Assembly (NCBI GenBank): GCA_964538375.1
Contig: CAZIFQ010000001.1
Span: 124,001 to 188,000, forward strand
From: JAUUZQ01 sp964538375
GTDB taxonomy: Bacteria > Bacteroidota > Bacteroidia > Bacteroidales > GCA-2748055
DNA length: 64,000 nt
Reading direction: 5' to 3'
In this document: piece by piece, positions 43,501 to 53,067 of the stretch
Numbering within the stretch: position 1 is the stretch's first letter
How the letters are laid out: each line of letters opens with the position of its first letter
Made by a program: the position numbers and the translations under genes
The notes under the pieces: generated by a model
Told to the model about the DNA's origin: nothing
The model's database searches: none
Seen by the model: the letters and a program-made list of their open reading frames with translations, nothing else

Positions 43501-45165
43501 TGCAATATTTGGTCTGTATACGCTGAAGATTCTGTACTATATATTGGAACCGATTGTGGATTAGGAAGGATTCAAAACGAACAGTTCGAGCAATTGGAAA
43601 TGATTAATTATTCTAAAAACCTGGTAATCAAGAGTATAACATCTGCCAAAAACAAAAACCACTTATGGATAGGAACTAATAAAGGATTCAGTTATTACAA
43701 TCTAAACACCAATGAAAGTGTATTCAGTATTGATACCAAAGACGGATTAAGCGGTGACGAGATTACCTCCAGCGGTTTGTTCCTGGACAATAAAGATCTT
43801 CTTTGGGTAGGAACATACCACGGACTCTCCAACTTCAATATTCGAGCTAAATCTTCACGTTCATATGCCCCGGTATGTAATATTGAGCGGATTGCGCTCA
43901 ATGGTGAAGAGATTTTAATCGTACCAGGAGGTGTGTACAAACACAATCAGAATAATTTTGTGTTCGAAATTTCGGCGCTCTCTTTTACAGATGAAAAATC
44001 TGTTGATTACGAATTTTATTTGCGCGGAACGAGCAATAACTACACCTCGTATCACAAGGGCAAAGAATTCAAAGCATATTATAATAATCTGCCTGCCGGA
44101 AAATACACCTTCATATATAAAGCCAAAGGCAAGAATAACATTTGGGGATATGCTGAACAATTTGAGTTTGCAATCCGGAAAGCATGGTACACCACATGGA
44201 TATTCCGAATTGTATTAGTTCTTCTGATTGTTTGGTTTATATTTCTTTTCTATAGAATTCGTATCCGGACTATCCAGGCCCAAAAAGAAAAACTCGAGCA
44301 CCAGGTTAGAGAAAGAACCAGGGAATTGGAAGAAGCGAATACGGAAATTGAAGCTCAACGAGACCTGGCAACAGATCAACGCGATCAAATTGCCTTGCAA
44401 CGTGAGGAAATCATGGATAGCATTCACTATGCGGAAAGAATCCAGCAATCAATGCTCCCCTCCCCCAAGCTTTTAAAAACTATCCTGCCTGATCATTTCG
44501 TATTATTCAAACCAAGAGATATTGTAAGCGGAGACTTCTATTGGGCCCAGGACAAAGGCGATTATGTATATTTCACTGCAGCAGACTGTACCGGGCATGG
44601 CGTTCCTGGCGCATTTATGAGTATGTTGGGAATGGCATTTTTAAATGAGATTGTCAATAAATTTGATGATATCGATCCTCATGAGATTTTGAATCAGCTA
44701 AGAAAGTATATCATTAAAGCCATGAACCAAAAGGGACAAGAAGGTGAGGCAAAAGACGGAATGGATATGCTTATCTGTAAGCTCAATAAAAAGACCCATG
44801 AATTGAAATATGCCTGTGCCAATAACCCCTTGTTTTTAATAAGAGATGGCGAGTTGATAAAAACCAAGGGTGATCCAATGCCGGTTGCCATACATATCAA
44901 AATGGATCCATTTACACCGCATACAATACAGCTCAAGGAAGGGGATGCCATCTATTTATTCTCTGATGGTTATGCAGATCAGTTTGGCGGACCGAAAATG
45001 AAAAAATTCATGCAAAAACAGTTCCGCGAGCTCTTGTTAAGTATCGGTGAAAACGATATGAAAAAACAAGGCCAAATACTGGATGAAACTATTGAACAAT
45101 GGAAAGGTGGGGATGAAAGCATAGAACAAATCGATGATATCGTAGTAATAGGAGTGAAATTCTGA
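40513..45165 (+). CDS. Giant membrane sensor: two solute-binding domains, beta-propeller, Y_Y_Y, SpoIIE phosphatase
   Basis: About 1550 residues from ATG 40513. Signal peptide about 1-25. Two related SBP_bac_3-like domains at about 26-275 and 283-525; both keep a YTP..F ... WR motif (YTPDVFKKADII, YTPEWFNYFDVA). A two-component propeller (about 535-1120) has repeats such as DQRGYIWFGTNSG and NKDLLWVGTYHGLSNF. Y_Y_Y at about 1149-1215, membrane helix at about 1225-1250, coiled coil to about 1320. The SpoIIE/PP2C phosphatase (about 1330-1550) has SGDFYWAQ and FTAADCTGHGVPGAFMSM. No HTH or kinase; output is presumably dephosphorylation of a partner switch protein. Confidence 0.88.
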   Translation: MLIKRTILVLLAFFFISQANGTDLDEIKKRGEIRIAFTSDDLKNINYPLAVEFAKYLNVKLIPVEITWEEAFMLNGQIPEDVQINPDVAYTPDVFKKADIICSTFTVLEWRKKLFGFAETLHSAELLMINKKEESPKDFTALIDKSISYQRGTTFEQNLKEINKEIGGGILLNFVESSSEAMMLLLEEQTYGIVLDADEALNFNARSDYKFKIAYPISDVTKTAWAVEKDNNPLIQEIESFFETIENNGILDEIFNQQFEILYSSYLDKINKNMRYEKLNRDLDEILASKKLVVALRDRNFIYRENGQKQFMHALAEEFADYLGVSLEIIVTPYFPKYWETETGDLVRDSSYTPEWFNYFDVACEVFAPLDWRTNKIQMVPVYPSEYTVIAKKETNISSVADLNKLKGVTGRQTVYEDMLLERGITNYYHEVINNFLPEVAAAKADYTILYNSFYELINYPDLESKISLGGLDVCWGIRDDQPLLKKELEQFIKKSSENGLIKVLLKALQGNILQSPDEFINSYYESFQTGQLPYVNIGADDGLPQEDVFAIFQDQRGYIWFGTNSGAVKYNGREMLVFNDQQGLSSNTVRDIKQDSLGNMYLATTDGVSLLEGDSISQLYFEGISFKKIFIDSKNNKWLVGDDGVYLVSASGDYKSLNSEFPELPEFIYNITEDKISNGILIATTQGIFLYENETNKVSQLNDKDCFSVFIDVNDSIWLSTKSGLLISGRESLLKNKFESEMYNLNSRLEFPVEVISEITTNKFGSVWLISDSKIFQIISTDEAPIVYEQEIGIKNNKILSFLVDKEDNIWIGFSGGLQRLANKKGLRNFYPNTINSYIYSVFQDKHDRVWTTSNNGIFYFDNQLKQYIPKIGLETNHYLGTPLPNGNILLANNYGLFEVNSRSLEITRHSFFPQMSLTPENIFVSSKGQIFLMTGINGVIYYFPEFYSQPITLKNRYTSNVFQIEEYQGQIIGGNNNSLVKFNGANFEPINTFTCNIWSVYAEDSVLYIGTDCGLGRIQNEQFEQLEMINYSKNLVIKSITSAKNKNHLWIGTNKGFSYYNLNTNESVFSIDTKDGLSGDEITSSGLFLDNKDLLWVGTYHGLSNFNIRAKSSRSYAPVCNIERIALNGEEILIVPGGVYKHNQNNFVFEISALSFTDEKSVDYEFYLRGTSNNYTSYHKGKEFKAYYNNLPAGKYTFIYKAKGKNNIWGYAEQFEFAIRKAWYTTWIFRIVLVLLIVWFIFLFYRIRIRTIQAQKEKLEHQVRERTRELEEANTEIEAQRDLATDQRDQIALQREEIMDSIHYAERIQQSMLPSPKLLKTILPDHFVLFKPRDIVSGDFYWAQDKGDYVYFTAADCTGHGVPGAFMSMLGMAFLNEIVNKFDDIDPHEILNQLRKYIIKAMNQKGQEGEAKDGMDMLICKLNKKTHELKYACANNPLFLIRDGELIKTKGDPMPVAIHIKMDPFTPHTIQLKEGDAIYLFSDGYADQFGGPKMKKFMQKQFRELLLSIGENDMKKQGQILDETIEQWKGGDESIEQIDDIVVIGVKF

Positions 45166-45236
45166 TATATTTTATCCCGGGTTGTAACTTTTTACCATAA
45201 CTCTCCGTCGTACTCATAAACACAAAAGCTTATATT

Positions 45237-46265
45237 ATGAAACGACTTACAGCGCTATTCTTGTCTCTTTTGTTAACCATTACCTGCTATGCACAAAATG
45301 ATACTATTCCCATTCCCGAGGATTTAACTGACCTTGAAGAGATTCAAGAAATGGAAGATTTGGAGGAAATCGAGAAGCCAATGGAAGAACTTAATGAGCA
45401 GATGGAGGAATTTGAGGAGGAATTAGAAGAAATAGAAGAGCCGGATATTCTCTTCGAAACACCGGACAAAACTAAAGTTACTTTTGGTGAAAATGAAGTA
45501 TTCATTATCGAAGAAAGCGGCGATACCACAGTAATACAACTGGGTGATAAGGGGCTAAGTATTGTTGAAGGAGAAGATGGAACTTCCATTAATATAATTG
45601 AAATGGAAAATGAAGGAGATCCAAAGCCGGAGAAAAACAAAAAGAAAAAATTCAAGCCCCACTATGCAGGATTTGAATTAGGTTTAAACAACTTCCTTAC
45701 AGCAGACAATACTATTGCTAACCAAGGATTTATGAACCTGAATACCGGGAAATCCTGGAATTACAATATAAACTTCCTCGAATATGGATTTGGATTAGGC
45801 ACTTCATATGTAGGTCTTGTTACGGGCTTAGGATTCGAGTGGTCAAATTATGTTTTTGACGGAACTAACACTATTGAGGAAGATGATGATGGTAATATCA
45901 GCAGCATTCCGGATCCCTTTGTAAATGTTACAAAGTCTTCTTTAAAGATGAGTTACCTGACTGCGCCGCTCTTGCTGGAATTTCAGATTCCTGCCGGGAA
46001 AAAAAGAATTCACATTTCCGGGGGGATTATCGGGGGTATAAAATTAACCTCAAAAACCAAGGTGAAGTATGAGGACGGAGGTTCGCAGAAAAGTGTTGTA
46101 AGAGATGATTACAGTCTTTCTCCCTTCAGATACGGTGCAACAGTGAGAATCGGTTACCGTGCAATTAATATTTATGCAAATTATTATCTCTCCCCACTCT
46201 TTTCGGAGACCGCAACACCTGAATTGCATCCATTCAGCATTGGACTGTGTGTAATACCGTTCTAA
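45237..46265 (+). CDS. Outer-membrane beta-barrel (PorT-like) protein with very acidic N-terminal segment
   Basis: 342 residues. A signal peptide ends near CYA (LTALFLSLLLTITCYAQ). Residues about 25-75 are an unusually acidic stretch dense in Glu and Asp (for example EELNEQMEEFEEELEEIEEP). The rest is beta-strand-rich and aromatic-ended (YAGFELGLNNFL, YGFGLGTSYVGLVTGLGFEW, ATVRIGYRAINIYANYYLSP), typical of small outer-membrane barrels of the PorT/OmpA-beta type. Function unknown. Confidence 0.8.
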   Translation: MKRLTALFLSLLLTITCYAQNDTIPIPEDLTDLEEIQEMEDLEEIEKPMEELNEQMEEFEEELEEIEEPDILFETPDKTKVTFGENEVFIIEESGDTTVIQLGDKGLSIVEGEDGTSINIIEMENEGDPKPEKNKKKKFKPHYAGFELGLNNFLTADNTIANQGFMNLNTGKSWNYNINFLEYGFGLGTSYVGLVTGLGFEWSNYVFDGTNTIEEDDDGNISSIPDPFVNVTKSSLKMSYLTAPLLLEFQIPAGKKRIHISGGIIGGIKLTSKTKVKYEDGGSQKSVVRDDYSLSPFRYGATVRIGYRAINIYANYYLSPLFSETATPELHPFSIGLCVIPF

Positions 46266-46285
46266 ATTTTACATAATCTTATTAC

Positions 46286-46315
46286 AACCGGTTTCAAAAA
46301 GGAGCCGGTTTTTTT
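46286..46315 (+). terminator. Terminator after the beta-barrel gene
   Basis: AACCGG (46286-46291) and CCGGTT (46305-46310) pair around TTTCAAAAAGGAG, followed by a T-run (CCGGTTTTTTT). It is 20 bases past the stop at 46265. Confidence 0.78.
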
Positions 46316-46394
46316 ATGCATTACCTTTTGATAAGCATTCGAATTTGGATAAACTTAATTATTAACTTTACCGTAAACATAAATCAATATAAAT

Positions 46395-47099
46395 ATGAGG
46401 CTTCTATTAATCAGTAATTCTACAAATGCAGGAGAGGAATATCTCGACTATCCAAAATTAGAAATCAAGAAATTCCTTGGAGAAAAAAAAATAACCGGCC
46501 TGTTTATCCCCTATGCGGGAGTAAGTGTCTCCTTCGACGATTATGCAACCCGCGTTAAAGATCGATTTAATGAGATAGGGCATGATATCATTTCAATTCA
46601 TGAAGCAGCTGATCCTGTTGAGGCGGTTAAAAATGCTGAAGCAATCATTGTTGGCGGTGGAAATACATGGCAATTGATAAAAATGATTCAGGACAACGAT
46701 TTAATCAACGCTGTCAGGGAAAAAGTTTTAGGCGGAACCCCATACATCGGTTGGAGTGCCGGTTCAAACGTAACATGCCCCACTATTAAAACAACAAATG
46801 ATATGCCAGTGGTGGAACCAGGCAGTTTTAATGCATTTAATCTTATTAAATTCCAGATTAACCCCCATTATCAAGACAAAAATCCTGATGGGCATGCAGG
46901 AGAGACAAGGGAAGACCGAATCAATGAATTCATAATTGCCAACAAGGAGATGATGGTCCTGGGATTAAGGGAAGGGTGCATGTTTAGGATTGAAGGTGAC
47001 GATATTCGCTTAATTGGAGACCGTCCGGTGAGAGTTTTTTCCTATGGTAACGAAGCCCGGGAATTAAGCAACACAGACGATTTCTCTGAATTCCTGTAA
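46395..47099 (+). CDS. pepE: Dipeptidase E
   Basis: 234 residues of peptidase family S51. The nucleophile Ser121 lies in YIGWSAGSNVTCPT, the family signature, and IIVGGGNTWQLI precedes it. INPHYQDKNPDGHAGETRED carries the His. The enzyme cleaves Asp-X dipeptides in the cytoplasm. It is 28 bases upstream of the AsmA-like gene. Confidence 0.95.
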   Translation: MRLLLISNSTNAGEEYLDYPKLEIKKFLGEKKITGLFIPYAGVSVSFDDYATRVKDRFNEIGHDIISIHEAADPVEAVKNAEAIIVGGGNTWQLIKMIQDNDLINAVREKVLGGTPYIGWSAGSNVTCPTIKTTNDMPVVEPGSFNAFNLIKFQINPHYQDKNPDGHAGETREDRINEFIIANKEMMVLGLREGCMFRIEGDDIRLIGDRPVRVFSYGNEARELSNTDDFSEFL

Positions 47100-47127
47100 T
47101 CTGCACATTAACAAACAAAATATTTTT

Positions 47128-49776
47128 GTGAAAAGAATCAGGATTTTCCTCGAATACCTTGCAGCATTTTTAATCATTTTTTTGTTGCTTTTCGTTATTG
47201 CCAGCGCAGTAATAATTAAATATTACGGCGATGAGATAAAGGAATACACCATGGAGCTGGTAAATGACCAGGTAGATACTAAGATATATGTGAAAGAAAT
47301 GGGGATTAGTGTTTTTCGCAAGTTCCCATATACTTCTCTTTTTTTTAACGATGTTACTGTCTGGTCAGGACACGGCTTTAACAGATCTGATTTTAGTGAG
47401 ATATCTGCAGACACTCTTTTTACAGCTGAGAATGTGTTCCTTCAATTCAATATCATTGACCTCGCCCGAAAAAAGTATAACATAAAAAATATGGAGGCCA
47501 GGAATGGCGTAATTCGCATACTCACAGATTCAAATGGCGATGGCAATTACAATATATCCAGCAGTGCCAAAGATTCCCCGGACTCTTTTTTCTTTGACCT
47601 GAGTAGTGTAAACATCAAGAACTTTGATGTTAAATACACCAACATGGCAAAAGCTCTCGATGTAAATCTCCTCTTGAAAAACATACAAATGGAAGGAAAT
47701 TTCTCCAGGGTTAACTATCGCTTAGAAGCGAATGGGAATGCATATATTTATTCTGTAAGCAACCACGGTATTCAATATCTGTCAAACCAAACCTTTAATA
47801 CTGATGTGTCATTGTTGGTTAAAAACAATGTATTCTCTGTTTCAAAGGGAGAAATGGAACTGGGAACATTAATGGCAGATATCAACGGTGAGTTTATGAT
47901 TTCCAAAGAAGGTACAGCAGATCTTAACTTAAAATTGACTGGACAAAAAGTTGATATTGCCTGGCTGTTGAACATTCTGAAAAAAAATGGATTAACTGCA
48001 GTTGACAAAATTAGCGGTAGCGGAAAAATTGATCTGACTGCAGAAATATCCGGCCTGGCATCTTCAAAAATTGCTCCCCATATTCAGACAAGTTTCATCA
48101 CACATGGAGCAACGGTAAACTTTCAGGATATTGGCCATCCCATTAAATCATTGGATATCACCGGAAGTTATAATAATGGCATCCAGAACTCAGGAAGTAC
48201 AAGCAAATTAGAAATTTCATCATTCCATGCTCTTGTATCTGACTCTGAAATTTCCGGTTCTCTGGCAATCCAGAATTTTCTACTGCCAAGATTTACCTTG
48301 TCTCTCCAGGGAGAGCTTGAACTTGGAGATTTGTCCCTCCTGATCCCAGCTCTACCTCTTAACGATGTGCAGGGTAAAGTCTCTTCTGATATCCAGGTCA
48401 ACGGATTAATTACAGGAATAGGTATTGGAAAACCCGGGATATCATTTATTCCACAAGGTTCGGTTACCATCCACAATGCAGGACTTACTCTAAAAAATGG
48501 AAATATTGAATTTGCATCCCTGAATGGCGAACTTGATATTGGTAGTTCACAGTGGCATTCTTCTTTGAGCGGAACCGCTGGAGTTTCTGATTTTGAAATA
48601 AGAACATCATCCACGAATCCATTGGATTACTTCCTAAATGATGAACAATTGGATGTGAATGCATCCCTGCATAGCTCCTCTTCTAATATTGACGATCTAC
48701 TGAAAGGTTTTAAGAAAAAGCAGAACAAAAAGTTGACCATAAAATATCCGGAAAACATTACTGCAAGACTGGCTTTTTATTTCAATAACATCAATAAAGG
48801 AACTATCGATGCTAAAAACCTCAGCGGAGTAGCCCATTACTCTCTCCCAACATGTTTCGTTGATTCGATACATGCCGAGGCCATGAATGGCATTATAGAC
48901 GGTAAAATAGGGCTCTATAATATCAACTTGGAACAAAGTTTCGCCAAGGTGTCAACAGACATTGAAAAGGTAGATATTAACAAATTGTTTTTAGTTTTTA
49001 ATAATTTTAGACAGGAATTCCTTACTAATGAAAACATCAAAGGGAAACTGTCCGGAAATGCTGATTTTTCTGTTCCTGTGAATCCTGATTTCTCCATAGA
49101 AAGTTCTAAAATAATATTTGAGTCCAATATCAAAATTGAAGATGGGGAATTAAAGGATTTTGAACCCATGGTCGCCATGTCTAAGTTCCTGAAAATCGAC
49201 AAAATGGACCATATCTCCTTTTCAACCATTGAAAACAGCATAATGATTCGGGATAATTCGATTGTTATTCCTGAAATGCAAATTCAATCTTCAGCTTTAA
49301 ATCTGAGCGCCTCCGGAACACACTCATTTGATAAAACTTATAAATATCACCTTTCTGTTCTCTTGTCTGAATACTTGTTTAAAAAGGCCCAAAGCTCAGC
49401 CAAAAAAGAGTTCGAGGTAGCTCTTGATGAGAATGACAGGCGTACCTTGTTCCTCTTACTTTATGATGAAGGGAAAGGTATAGAGGTTGAATTTGATGAG
49501 GAGCAGGCCATCAAAAAAATTAAGAATAATTTAAGGGAAGAACGAAACGTATTAAAAGTGATACTAAATGAAGAATTTGGTGTGTTTGAAGATGATAATG
49601 CGGTAAGAGAGAATGCTGAACGAGATGAGAGTCCGATGTTTAAATTTGAATTCACTGACGAGGTGGCTTCTGATTCCACAAAAACTAAAGAAGATGTAAA
49701 AACCAAGTGGTGGCAAAAGAAGAAGGAAAATAAAAAGAAGGTTGATTTCGTTATTGAACATGACTTAATACCTTAG
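47128..49776 (+). CDS. AsmA-like inner-membrane protein
   Basis: 882 residues starting at GTG 47128 (MKRIRIFLEYLAAFLIIFLLLF). One N-terminal membrane helix precedes a long beta-strand-rich periplasmic region with AsmA-like patterns (SADTLFTAENVFLQFNIIDLAR at about 93-114 and SVNIKNFDVKYTNMAKALDVNL). A C-terminal charged tail rich in Lys ends the chain. AsmA/TamB-like proteins bridge inner and outer membranes in lipid transport. Five bases separate it from a sensor kinase gene. Confidence 0.82.
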   Translation: MKRIRIFLEYLAAFLIIFLLLFVIASAVIIKYYGDEIKEYTMELVNDQVDTKIYVKEMGISVFRKFPYTSLFFNDVTVWSGHGFNRSDFSEISADTLFTAENVFLQFNIIDLARKKYNIKNMEARNGVIRILTDSNGDGNYNISSSAKDSPDSFFFDLSSVNIKNFDVKYTNMAKALDVNLLLKNIQMEGNFSRVNYRLEANGNAYIYSVSNHGIQYLSNQTFNTDVSLLVKNNVFSVSKGEMELGTLMADINGEFMISKEGTADLNLKLTGQKVDIAWLLNILKKNGLTAVDKISGSGKIDLTAEISGLASSKIAPHIQTSFITHGATVNFQDIGHPIKSLDITGSYNNGIQNSGSTSKLEISSFHALVSDSEISGSLAIQNFLLPRFTLSLQGELELGDLSLLIPALPLNDVQGKVSSDIQVNGLITGIGIGKPGISFIPQGSVTIHNAGLTLKNGNIEFASLNGELDIGSSQWHSSLSGTAGVSDFEIRTSSTNPLDYFLNDEQLDVNASLHSSSSNIDDLLKGFKKKQNKKLTIKYPENITARLAFYFNNINKGTIDAKNLSGVAHYSLPTCFVDSIHAEAMNGIIDGKIGLYNINLEQSFAKVSTDIEKVDINKLFLVFNNFRQEFLTNENIKGKLSGNADFSVPVNPDFSIESSKIIFESNIKIEDGELKDFEPMVAMSKFLKIDKMDHISFSTIENSIMIRDNSIVIPEMQIQSSALNLSASGTHSFDKTYKYHLSVLLSEYLFKKAQSSAKKEFEVALDENDRRTLFLLLYDEGKGIEVEFDEEQAIKKIKNNLREERNVLKVILNEEFGVFEDDNAVRENAERDESPMFKFEFTDEVASDSTKTKEDVKTKWWQKKKENKKKVDFVIEHDLIP

Positions 49777-49781
49777 ACGAA

Positions 49782-50936
49782 GTGAATATCTACGAAAAAA
49801 AACAACGCTGGAAGTATTTCCTGATAATATCTGCCATTGTAATTGGTGCAGGTTCTCTTATCTATACAAATTTATTGGTAGATATAATCCAGGAGGATGA
49901 GCGCAAACAAGTAGAACTTTGGGCAGAAGCGACACGAATACTCGGCAACACCGATTTAAATGGTGGTGAAATTGGATTCCCGTTGGATGTAATTCAAAAC
50001 AATACTCAAATTCCTGTGATTCTCACAAATTCAAGCGATTCTATATTGAGTTATCGCAACCTTGATACTGCCAGAATTCACCAGGATAAATATCTCAGGA
50101 AGCGCCTGGAGCAAATGAAGAGTGAAAATGACAATATTGTTATTGATCTTGGCCACAGCCGTGTACAATATCTTTACTATCATAACTCCAGCTTATTAAA
50201 GAAACTGGCCGTATTTCCATATATTCAACTTGCCGTTATTATACTATTTATTTTTGTATCATATATAGCTTTTAGCAGCTCTCGAAAAGCTGAACAGAAC
50301 CAGGTCTGGACAGGCCTGTCAAAAGAAACGGCCCATCAATTGGGGACGCCTATCTCCTCATTACTCGGCTGGATAGAAATTTTGAAACAATACGAAATAG
50401 AAAAGTCAACAGTTGCTGAACTGGAAAAAGATACGGTGAGACTTGAGAAAATAGCAGATAGATTTTCAAAAATCGGATCTGCCCCCACACTAAAAAATAA
50501 AGACGTTGTCCAGGTTCTTGAAAACAGTCTCTCCTATATCAAGACTCGCGGTTCTAAGCGCATTAACTTCTTAACAGATTTCCCAAAGAACCCGGTAATT
50601 ATCCCTTTAAATGAAACTCTTTTTGACTGGGTGATTGAAAACCTTTGTAAAAATGCCATGGATGCTACTGAAGGATCAGGAACTGTATCATTAATATGTA
50701 AAGAGACAGAAAATCATGTTATAATTGACATTGAAGACTCCGGAAAAGGTATTTCAAAATCGAGATTTAAAACAATTTTTAAACCCGGATTCACAACTAA
50801 AAAAAGAGGATGGGGCCTGGGCTTATCTCTTACTAAGCGAATTGTCGAAGAATATCACAATGGGAAAATATCTGTCCTTTCATCAGAACCGGGAGTTAAA
50901 ACTGTTATCAGAATAATTCTTCATAACATAGAATAG
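49782..50936 (+). CDS. Sensor histidine kinase
   Basis: 384 residues, GTG start at 49782. Two membrane helices (about 13-32 and 144-166) enclose a small periplasmic region. The H-box is TGLSKETAHQLGTPISSLLGW, a form common in Bacteroidota kinases, followed by the N-box VIENLCKNAMDAT, G1 DIEDSGKGI and G2 GWGLGLSLTKRI. No response regulator is adjacent, so it is an orphan. It is read with the AsmA-like gene. Confidence 0.92.
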   Translation: MNIYEKKQRWKYFLIISAIVIGAGSLIYTNLLVDIIQEDERKQVELWAEATRILGNTDLNGGEIGFPLDVIQNNTQIPVILTNSSDSILSYRNLDTARIHQDKYLRKRLEQMKSENDNIVIDLGHSRVQYLYYHNSSLLKKLAVFPYIQLAVIILFIFVSYIAFSSSRKAEQNQVWTGLSKETAHQLGTPISSLLGWIEILKQYEIEKSTVAELEKDTVRLEKIADRFSKIGSAPTLKNKDVVQVLENSLSYIKTRGSKRINFLTDFPKNPVIIPLNETLFDWVIENLCKNAMDATEGSGTVSLICKETENHVIIDIEDSGKGISKSRFKTIFKPGFTTKKRGWGLGLSLTKRIVEEYHNGKISVLSSEPGVKTVIRIILHNIE

Positions 50937-50951
50937 CTATTGCTTTAAAAA

Positions 50952-52205
50952 CTATTCCTCATTGGTATTAGACGTGAGCTTATACAGTTTATCAGAACGA
51001 CGGATAAGCTCTGGAAGCGGTATGGAACACTTCTCTCCCCTACCTGATTTATCGACATTCACCAGGTCTACCCTTAACTCCTCAACCTTTGTTTCCACAA
51101 CCCCTGTTGTCGGGCCTATAATTAAGATTTCATCTCCCACAGATAATTCACCTGCTTCGATCAGAAACTCTGCCACCCCAATTTTATCAAAGTAGTTGGT
51201 CGCTTTTCCGATATATGACTTTTTCGTTGTTGCTTCTGATCCATATACTTCACTCCATTCGCCCAGGCGTTGTCCCAGGTAGTACCCATCCCAGAAGCCC
51301 CTGTTAAACACAGAAGAAAGTCTGTGCTTCCAGCCCTCAATCTTTGTCTTATCGAAATCATTATCTACGCAGGCCTGAATTGCTTCATTGTAACATGATG
51401 TAACGGTCTTGACATATTCCGGGGAACGCGCCCGACCTTCAATTTTTAATACCGTTACCCCTGCATCCAATACCTTGTTAAGAAAATGAATAGTAGAAAG
51501 ATCTTTGGGAGACATAATATATTGCTGGTCGATGTCCAGTTCATTTCCTCGCTCCTTGTCAGTCACAGTATATGATCTGCGACAAACCTGGAAGCAATCT
51601 CCCCGGTTAGCTGAATGATTGTGCTCATGCAAACTCAAATAACACTTGCCTGAAATAGCCATGCACAAAGCACCATGCACGAACATCTCGATTTTAATCA
51701 ATTCTCCCGATGGTCCTCTCAAATCTTCCAGCTCAATGGCTTTAGAGATCTCCTTTACCTGTTCAAGGTCAAGCTCCCTGGCCAAAACAACCACATCTGC
51801 AAAGTTTGAATAAAAACGCAAGGAGTCTGTGTTACTGATATTCAGCTGTGTGGATAAATGGACTTTGACCCCGGTTTTGCGAGCATAATCTAACACGGCC
51901 TGGTCAGATACGATGATAGCCGTCACACCATGCTCTTTGGCCAGGTCCACAATCTCGCGCATTAGTATCAACTCATGATTATAGATTACTGTGTTAATTG
52001 TGAGGTATGCTTTTAGCTTATTCTCCCTGGCGATTCTAACTATTTCAGGAAGATCTTCCTTCGTAAAATTTGCAGATGAACGCGCCCTCATATTCAGTTG
52101 CTCAATGCCAAAATAGACGGCATTTGCGCCTCCTTGTATGGCCGCCATAAGAGATTCATATGAACCTGCCGGTGCCAATAATTCGATATCACTTCTCTTC
52201 AACAT
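50952..52205 (-). CDS. Peptidase U32 family protein (RlhA/YegQ-like)
   Basis: 417 residues. The N terminus LLAPAGSYESLMAAIQGGANAVYFG and MFVHGALCMAISGKCYLSLHEH ... NRGDCFQVCRRSY match peptidase family U32, with the four Cys that may bind a cluster. A C-terminal beta-barrel domain follows. U32 proteins in E. coli hydroxylate 23S rRNA (RlhA) or tRNA (TrhP); which applies here is not determined. Monocistronic on the minus strand. Confidence 0.9.
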   Translation of the reverse strand: MLKRSDIELLAPAGSYESLMAAIQGGANAVYFGIEQLNMRARSSANFTKEDLPEIVRIARENKLKAYLTINTVIYNHELILMREIVDLAKEHGVTAIIVSDQAVLDYARKTGVKVHLSTQLNISNTDSLRFYSNFADVVVLARELDLEQVKEISKAIELEDLRGPSGELIKIEMFVHGALCMAISGKCYLSLHEHNHSANRGDCFQVCRRSYTVTDKERGNELDIDQQYIMSPKDLSTIHFLNKVLDAGVTVLKIEGRARSPEYVKTVTSCYNEAIQACVDNDFDKTKIEGWKHRLSSVFNRGFWDGYYLGQRLGEWSEVYGSEATTKKSYIGKATNYFDKIGVAEFLIEAGELSVGDEILIIGPTTGVVETKVEELRVDLVNVDKSGRGEKCSIPLPELIRRSDKLYKLTSNTNEE

Positions 52206-52298
52206 ACTTACAAAGATATAGCAGGTTCCTTAGAAAATAACAATCTTGTTATAAATACTTTAACACGGAAATTAACCTGGTTTTGCGAAAAGAAGGAG

Positions 52299-53063
52299 TT
52301 ACTCTAAAAATCCTTCAAGCAAAGAGCGTCCTTCTTTCCTGGTGTTTTTACCATATGGTGAAAGTGCCTGGACCAGTTTGCGTATAGGCATTGATTGGAG
52401 CCAGACCGTTCCGGTTCCAGAAAGTGTGGCAAGGAAAATTCCTTCTCCGCCAAAAACCATAGACCGTAGGTTTCCGGCTGCTTTTACATTAAAATCTATA
52501 CCTGGTGTAAATCCAACAATACAACCGGTATCAACCTTTAGCTCTTCATTCTGAAGTTTGCGCTCAATTACAGTGCCTCCGGCATGTATAAATGCCAGTC
52601 CATGTCCTTCAAGACGTTGCAGGATGAAACCTTCACCTCCAACCAGGCCGCTTCCCAGTCTACGATTAAAATGCAAGGCAATTTTTGTGCCGAATGCAGC
52701 ACAAAGAAAACCATCCTTCTGAACAATCAGTGTTCCTCCAAGCGCTTGAAGATTCATGGGCACTATTTTCCCGGGATAGGGAGCAGAAAAAGCCACATGC
52801 TGCTTTGAATATCCATTGTTGGTAAAATGAGTAACAAACAAGGATTCTCCTGTAATAACTCTACTTCCGGCGGATAATAATTTGTTAAACACACCTTGAT
52901 TTGCCTGGGATCCATCCCCAAGCTTAGTATCATATACAATGCTGCTTTCCATGTACATCATAGAGCCGGCTTCCGCAATAACGGTCTCTCCCGAATCAAG
53001 CTCAATTTCTACCAATTGAATATCATCACCTATGATTTTATAATCTATTTTGTGCGCATTCAT
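52299..53063 (-). CDS. AIM24 / TIGR00266-family protein
   Basis: 254 residues. Repeated strand motifs SGETVIAEAGSMMYMESSIV, VNKLLSAGSRVITGESLFV-like segments and GIFLATLSGTGTVWLQSMPIRKL match the AIM24/TIGR00266 beta-helix family (related to TerD-like and mitochondrial Aim24). The function is unknown in bacteria. It follows the hybrid-kinase gene by only 4 bases, so the two are probably one operon. Confidence 0.85.
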   Translation of the reverse strand: MNAHKIDYKIIGDDIQLVEIELDSGETVIAEAGSMMYMESSIVYDTKLGDGSQANQGVFNKLLSAGSRVITGESLFVTHFTNNGYSKQHVAFSAPYPGKIVPMNLQALGGTLIVQKDGFLCAAFGTKIALHFNRRLGSGLVGGEGFILQRLEGHGLAFIHAGGTVIERKLQNEELKVDTGCIVGFTPGIDFNVKAAGNLRSMVFGGEGIFLATLSGTGTVWLQSMPIRKLVQALSPYGKNTRKEGRSLLEGFLE

Positions 53064-53067
53064 AAGC

